From Eubacterium sp. (lineage in GTDB: Bacteria > Bacillota_A > Clostridia > Lachnospirales > Lachnospiraceae): a DNA stretch of 17,056 bases. Shown here in pieces: positions 14,297 through 17,056 of this stretch (positions within the stretch are counted from its first letter, which is position 1; every line of letters starts with the position of its first letter). The notes beneath the pieces were generated by a model. That model saw only the letters and a program-made list of their open reading frames with translations, did no database searches and was not told where the DNA came from. The stretch spans positions 1-17,056 of the forward strand of contig JAFVEX010000010.1 of assembly GCA_017475785.1 (NCBI GenBank), written 5' to 3'. Made by a program: the position numbers and the translations under genes.

Positions 14297-15589
14297 ATGA
14301 CAACAGATAAGCTGAGAGAAGAGTTAGAGAGCGGCGCACTGGACGGCCGTCTGAAAGAAATCTATCTGACAGATCATCCCGAGGGACCGCGCGGCCGGAT
14401 CAGAAAGGTTCTTGATCTGTACGAAAACCGGTTTGGCGCGGCATCGGGATCCGAAGGAACAAAACTTGAATTGTACAGCGCGCCCGGAAGAACCGAGCTC
14501 GGCGGCAATCATACCGATCATCAGCGCGGACGTGTCCTCGCGGCCAGTGTCAGTCTGGATCTGATTGCCGCAGCTTCGCCGAACGGAACCAGCATCGTTA
14601 AGCTGGAATCAGAAGGATATGAGGTTGTCGAGGTCGATATTTCCGATGATACGGTTCACCCGGACGAAGTGAACTGTACTGCGGCGCTGATTCGCGGCAT
14701 TGCCGCTGCGGTCCGGCAGTATGGGTATCAGCCGGCCGGATTTAACGCCTGTGTCATCTCGGATGTGCCGGGGGGCTCCGGCCTTTCGTCCTCGGCAGCC
14801 TTCGAGACATTGATCGGAGTGATTTTAAATCATTTGTTCTGCGGGGATTCACTGGACGCAGTTGCAATTGCAAAGATCGGACAGTATGCGGAGAATGTGT
14901 ATTTTGGGAAACCGTGCGGACTCATGGATCAGATGGCGTGTTCTGTCGGCGGGGCAATCGCCATTGATTTCGCGAAGAAGGACGCGCCGCAGATTACCAG
15001 AATCCCGTTTTCTTTTGGCGAGAGCGGCTATCAGCTCTGTATCATCGATTCCGGTGCGGATCATGCCGATCTGACGGAGGATTACGCGGCAATCCCTGCG
15101 GAGATGAGGTCAGTTGCGGGATATTTCGGAAAAGGTGTACTTTGCGAAATTGAGGAAAATCAGTTTTATGCACACATACCTGGGCTGCGGAAGGTCTGCG
15201 GCGACCGTGCCGTACTGCGCGCATCGCATTTTTACAATGAAAATAAGCGTGTTGTGGCTGAGACCGAGGCGCTGCGCGCCGGAGATTTCCGGACATATCT
15301 GAATCTGGCAAAAGAATCCGGACAGTCTTCCTTTATGTATTTGCAGAATGTATACAGCAGCCGTTTTCCGGAACAGCAGGCCGTGGCAGCTGCGCTTATG
15401 GAAGCAGAACATTTGCTCAGAGACCGCGGTATCTGCCGTGTGCACGGCGGGGGATTTGCCGGAACGATCCAGGCCTTTGTGCAAAAGGAGGATACAGAGG
15501 TCTTTCGGCGTGAGATAGAAAATGTGCTCGGAGAGGGATGCTGCAAAGTTCTTCAGATCAGGCCGCACGGGGGGATTGTGATCGCATAG
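14297..15589 (+). CDS. galK: Galactokinase, GHMP family
   Basis: A 430-residue GHMP kinase that phosphorylates galactose at C1 with ATP. The galactokinase signature appears as GRTELGGNHTDHQRG (64-78), a variant of the usual GRxNLIGEHTDY form common in Clostridia. The ATP-binding GGSGLSSSAA motif is at 159-168, the catalytic aspartate is probably D211 in CGLMDQMAC, and the third GHMP motif is HGGGFAG (383-389). AGGAG lies six bases before the ATG. It is the last gene of the operon, 39 bases before the end of the convergent frameshifted gene. No clear terminator is visible in that gap. Galactose is the expected substrate because galT and GH36 are adjacent. Confidence 0.93.
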   Translation: MTTDKLREELESGALDGRLKEIYLTDHPEGPRGRIRKVLDLYENRFGAASGSEGTKLELYSAPGRTELGGNHTDHQRGRVLAASVSLDLIAAASPNGTSIVKLESEGYEVVEVDISDDTVHPDEVNCTAALIRGIAAAVRQYGYQPAGFNACVISDVPGGSGLSSSAAFETLIGVILNHLFCGDSLDAVAIAKIGQYAENVYFGKPCGLMDQMACSVGGAIAIDFAKKDAPQITRIPFSFGESGYQLCIIDSGADHADLTEDYAAIPAEMRSVAGYFGKGVLCEIEENQFYAHIPGLRKVCGDRAVLRASHFYNENKRVVAETEALRAGDFRTYLNLAKESGQSSFMYLQNVYSSRFPEQQAVAAALMEAEHLLRDRGICRVHGGGFAGTIQAFVQKEDTEVFRREIENVLGEGCCKVLQIRPHGGIVIA

Positions 15590-15628
15590 GAACCGACAGA
15601 AAAATAAATTGATGCATGTCAGGACAAT

Positions 15629-15893
15629 TTAGTCTTCTTCCAGCACGGAGATCTCCAGAAAATCAAATTCGATTGATTCCATGAAGCTGTCCTGCTTGAA
15701 CTGGGCTTTTTTGTGGCGCTGAAACTGCGTGATATTGACGTCCAGCCAGATCGGGCGGGACAGATCGAACTGATAGCAGATTTCATTGAGGACATCCAGC
15801 ATCTTGTGTGTGCGGGTGTCCTCTTTGCCGTTTTCAATGACCGTGTCCCGCAGGACGGCCGTCTTTTACGAGTTTCCCCCAGATTCTGAACAT
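15629..15893 (-). pseudogene. Frameshifted small conserved gene of about 88 codons
   Basis: From an ATG at 15893 the reading begins MFRIWGKLVKDGR and then runs into an early stop. The second frame opens right after, reading RDTVIENGKEDTRTHKMLDV and later CYQFDLSRPIWLDV, QDSFMESIEFDF and LEISVLEED before its stop at 15629. The two halves together look like one small protein of a family common in Lachnospiraceae, without known function to me. Total length 265 bases is one more than a multiple of three, so two bases are missing, or one is extra, near 15853-15860 (by comparison with the expected KDGR-LLRDTVIEN). The ribosome binding site is poor. It lies 32 bases behind the surface-protein gene. 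A true inactivating mutation and a sequencing error cannot be separated here. Confidence 0.75.
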
Positions 15894-15925
15894 TTGAAGC
15901 AATTCTGAAGTATTTATCCTGATTA

Positions 15926-16801
15926 TTATTTTTTCTTCCTGTTGCGCAAGACCTGCCATAAGACAATCACTGCCACCAGAAGAACCGGCAGGACGATCTT
16001 CCAGATCACAGGATTCTTCTGCCCTGCCTGGGTCTCAGACTCATCTCCCGTCACTTCTGCAGTTTCTGCCGAATCAGGCTCTTGTCCTGCATCAGCCGCC
16101 TCAGGCGTACTCTGGGTATCCAAGGTGTCTTCTGGCACCGCATCCTTCGATTCTTCCTGCGACTCCCCGGACGACGCCGCATCCTCTGCTTCTTCCCCCG
16201 GAGTTCCGGACAGCACCGCATCCTCTGGAAGTCTACCTGATTCAAAGATCACCGTGCGGCCGTACCACTGCTGCTTCCGCTTGCTGAACGCGGCGCACTG
16301 CAGCTCCTGATCCAGCCCTTCCACCGGGAAGTCCATGTAGATGTACGCGCCGTCCTCGCTTTCGGTAAACCCGATCAGATTCTCCTCCGGCGCGGCCGCG
16401 GCCTCCTCCGGCGTACCCGGATACAGATAGAGGTATCCCGTTCCCGAGAGCGTAAGATCCGCAAGAGCGGGATCTGCCTCACCCGCTCCTTCCGGAACAT
16501 TCAGCACACAGTTCACAATCCGGAACATGGAAGAACTTGATTTTACATCCAGCTCATAAGTGCCCGGGGCAATCTGTGACGCCGGAACCGGAACCATCTC
16601 ATCGCCGCCGAGATCCTCCATCGGGATATAATCACCTTCATCCGCAACATTGCTGGTATCCGGAGTGCCACTGTCATCCTGCTTTCCAGAGATAACAACC
16701 GGCGCCGCCAGCGCAGGGGCAGCTCCGTCTGCCAGAACCACACAGGCCAGCAGACACGCCCCGATACCCGCGAGAAGGTTTCTCACTCTCTTACATTTCA
16801 T
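15926..16801 (-). CDS. Secreted, membrane-anchored surface protein of unknown function
   Basis: A 291-residue protein. A signal peptide (residues 1-33, LLAGIGACLLACVVLADG then an ALA cleavage-like end) is followed by an acidic spacer. One globular domain spans about 78-190 and includes TYELDVKSSSSMFRIVNCVL, LSGTGYLYLYPGTPEEAAAA and AAFSKRKQQWYGRTVIFES. A low-complexity Glu/Ser/Asp/Ala stalk (195-260) leads to a C-terminal membrane segment (264-285) and a basic RNRKKK end. No LPxTG sorting signal is seen. The domain resembles one I have met repeatedly in secreted Lachnospiraceae proteins, but I cannot name it. Start: the ATG at 16801 has AGGAG ten bases upstream and gives a clean signal peptide; an in-frame ATG at 16906 lies inside the structured leader and is rejected. 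Control by the upstream RNA structure is likely. Confidence 0.82.
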   Translation of the reverse strand: MKCKRVRNLLAGIGACLLACVVLADGAAPALAAPVVISGKQDDSGTPDTSNVADEGDYIPMEDLGGDEMVPVPASQIAPGTYELDVKSSSSMFRIVNCVLNVPEGAGEADPALADLTLSGTGYLYLYPGTPEEAAAAPEENLIGFTESEDGAYIYMDFPVEGLDQELQCAAFSKRKQQWYGRTVIFESGRLPEDAVLSGTPGEEAEDAASSGESQEESKDAVPEDTLDTQSTPEAADAGQEPDSAETAEVTGDESETQAGQKNPVIWKIVLPVLLVAVIVLWQVLRNRKKK

Positions 16802-17056
16802 TATAATAGTGCTCCTGCTTCTTTTCCAAATTGTAGTTTGTCGGGATCGTGGCAAATGAGTGCTGCGCGTTATGTAAGCACTACGCAATGCATATTCTCT
16901 GAACACGACTTACGAGGAAATGTTCGGAGAAATTCACACTTTAGATGATGTTGGTGCGCGGGCTAAGAGTCTCGCTCTTTGACGAATAGGCCGCACACCT
17001 ACATCATCTTAGTGCGAAGTTCGATGGCATTTCCCGTGGAGTGTACAGAGAATATC
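16802..17056 (-). promoter_or_regulatory. Structured RNA leader of the surface-protein gene, homologous to the one at 1-195
   Basis: Read on the minus strand. P1 pairs ATATTCTCTG (17055-17046) with CAGAGAATAT (16901-16892), extended by ACAC/GTGT. P2 pairs GGGAAATG (17035-17028) with CATTTCC (16922-16916). P3 pairs GATGATGT (17008-17001) with ACATCATC (16951-16944) and continues with TGTGCGG (16997-16991) and CCGCGCA (16961-16955). An inner AAGAG/CTCTT hairpin sits in the apical loop. The core aligns with 8-117 at about 70 percent over 80 positions, and the tail CGATCCCGACAAAC (16849-16836) matches 156-169 exactly. TAGTGCT (16883-16877) can pair either with AGCACT (16864-16859) or with AGCACTA (16813-16807), which overlaps the Shine-Dalgarno AGGAG. 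This suggests translational control. Confidence 0.72.

Noticed and set aside
15619..15966. A 115-codon minus-strand frame covering the same stretch as the frameshifted gene
   Set aside because: Its composition is Ser/Arg/Lys-rich shadow-like, while the two other frames read as halves of a recognisable small protein.
16892..17055. The long imperfect inverted repeat as a transposon end or palindromic MITE
   Set aside because: The same fold recurs at 1-117 with compensatory base changes and a fixed distance to a start codon, which fits a leader RNA better. No transposase or target duplication is visible.
1..17056. tRNA, rRNA, CRISPR array, integrase or phage genes
   Set aside because: Read by eye on both strands, no cloverleaf with a TTCRANYC-type arm, no regularly spaced repeats and no recombinase motifs were found.

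Overview
This window comes from a Gram-positive anaerobe of the Clostridia, most likely Lachnospiraceae. The inference rests on strong AGGAGG-type ribosome binding sites, a lipobox solute-binding protein with no periplasmic logic, a class II GalT, a DUF624/YesL-family protein, a DacF-like carboxypeptidase and a moderately high GC content. No tRNA, rRNA, CRISPR array, transposase or phage gene was found.

Layout. Positions 1-2556 hold a structured RNA leader (cut by the window start) followed by a large LacI-type regulator fused to a solute-binding-protein-like domain. Positions 2617-4555 carry three minus-strand genes: a small three-helix membrane protein, a GIY-YIG nuclease-domain protein and an S11 D-Ala-D-Ala carboxypeptidase with its own good promoter and a long leader. 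A 436-base gap (4556-4991) contains two copies of a 31-base palindromic repeat. Positions 4992-15589 are one functional locus: a divergent AraC-family regulator, then a co-directional alpha-galactoside operon of solute-binding lipoprotein, two permeases, a DUF624 membrane protein, GH36 alpha-galactosidase, GalT and GalK. Positions 15629-17056 hold minus-strand genes: a frameshifted small conserved gene and a secreted, membrane-anchored surface protein with its own large structured RNA leader.

How it works together. The operon would import an alpha-galactoside such as melibiose or raffinose, split off galactose with GH36, and pass it to galactokinase and class II uridylyltransferase. The ATPase that powers the transporter, UDP-glucose 4-epimerase and a mutarotase are not here and must be encoded elsewhere. 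The AraC regulator probably activates the operon from the shared 276-base intergenic region, where an 11-base direct repeat is a candidate operator.

The most unusual signal is at the two ends. The leader of the LacI fusion gene (plus strand, 1-195) and the leader of the surface-protein gene (minus strand, 17056-16802) are homologous RNAs. They share a conserved core of about 80 positions, stems whose sequence differs but whose pairing is kept, and a conserved 14-base tail just before the ribosome binding site. In both, the base next to the Shine-Dalgarno sequence can pair with an upstream segment. I do not recognise the class; it looks like a cis-regulatory RNA family, possibly a riboswitch.
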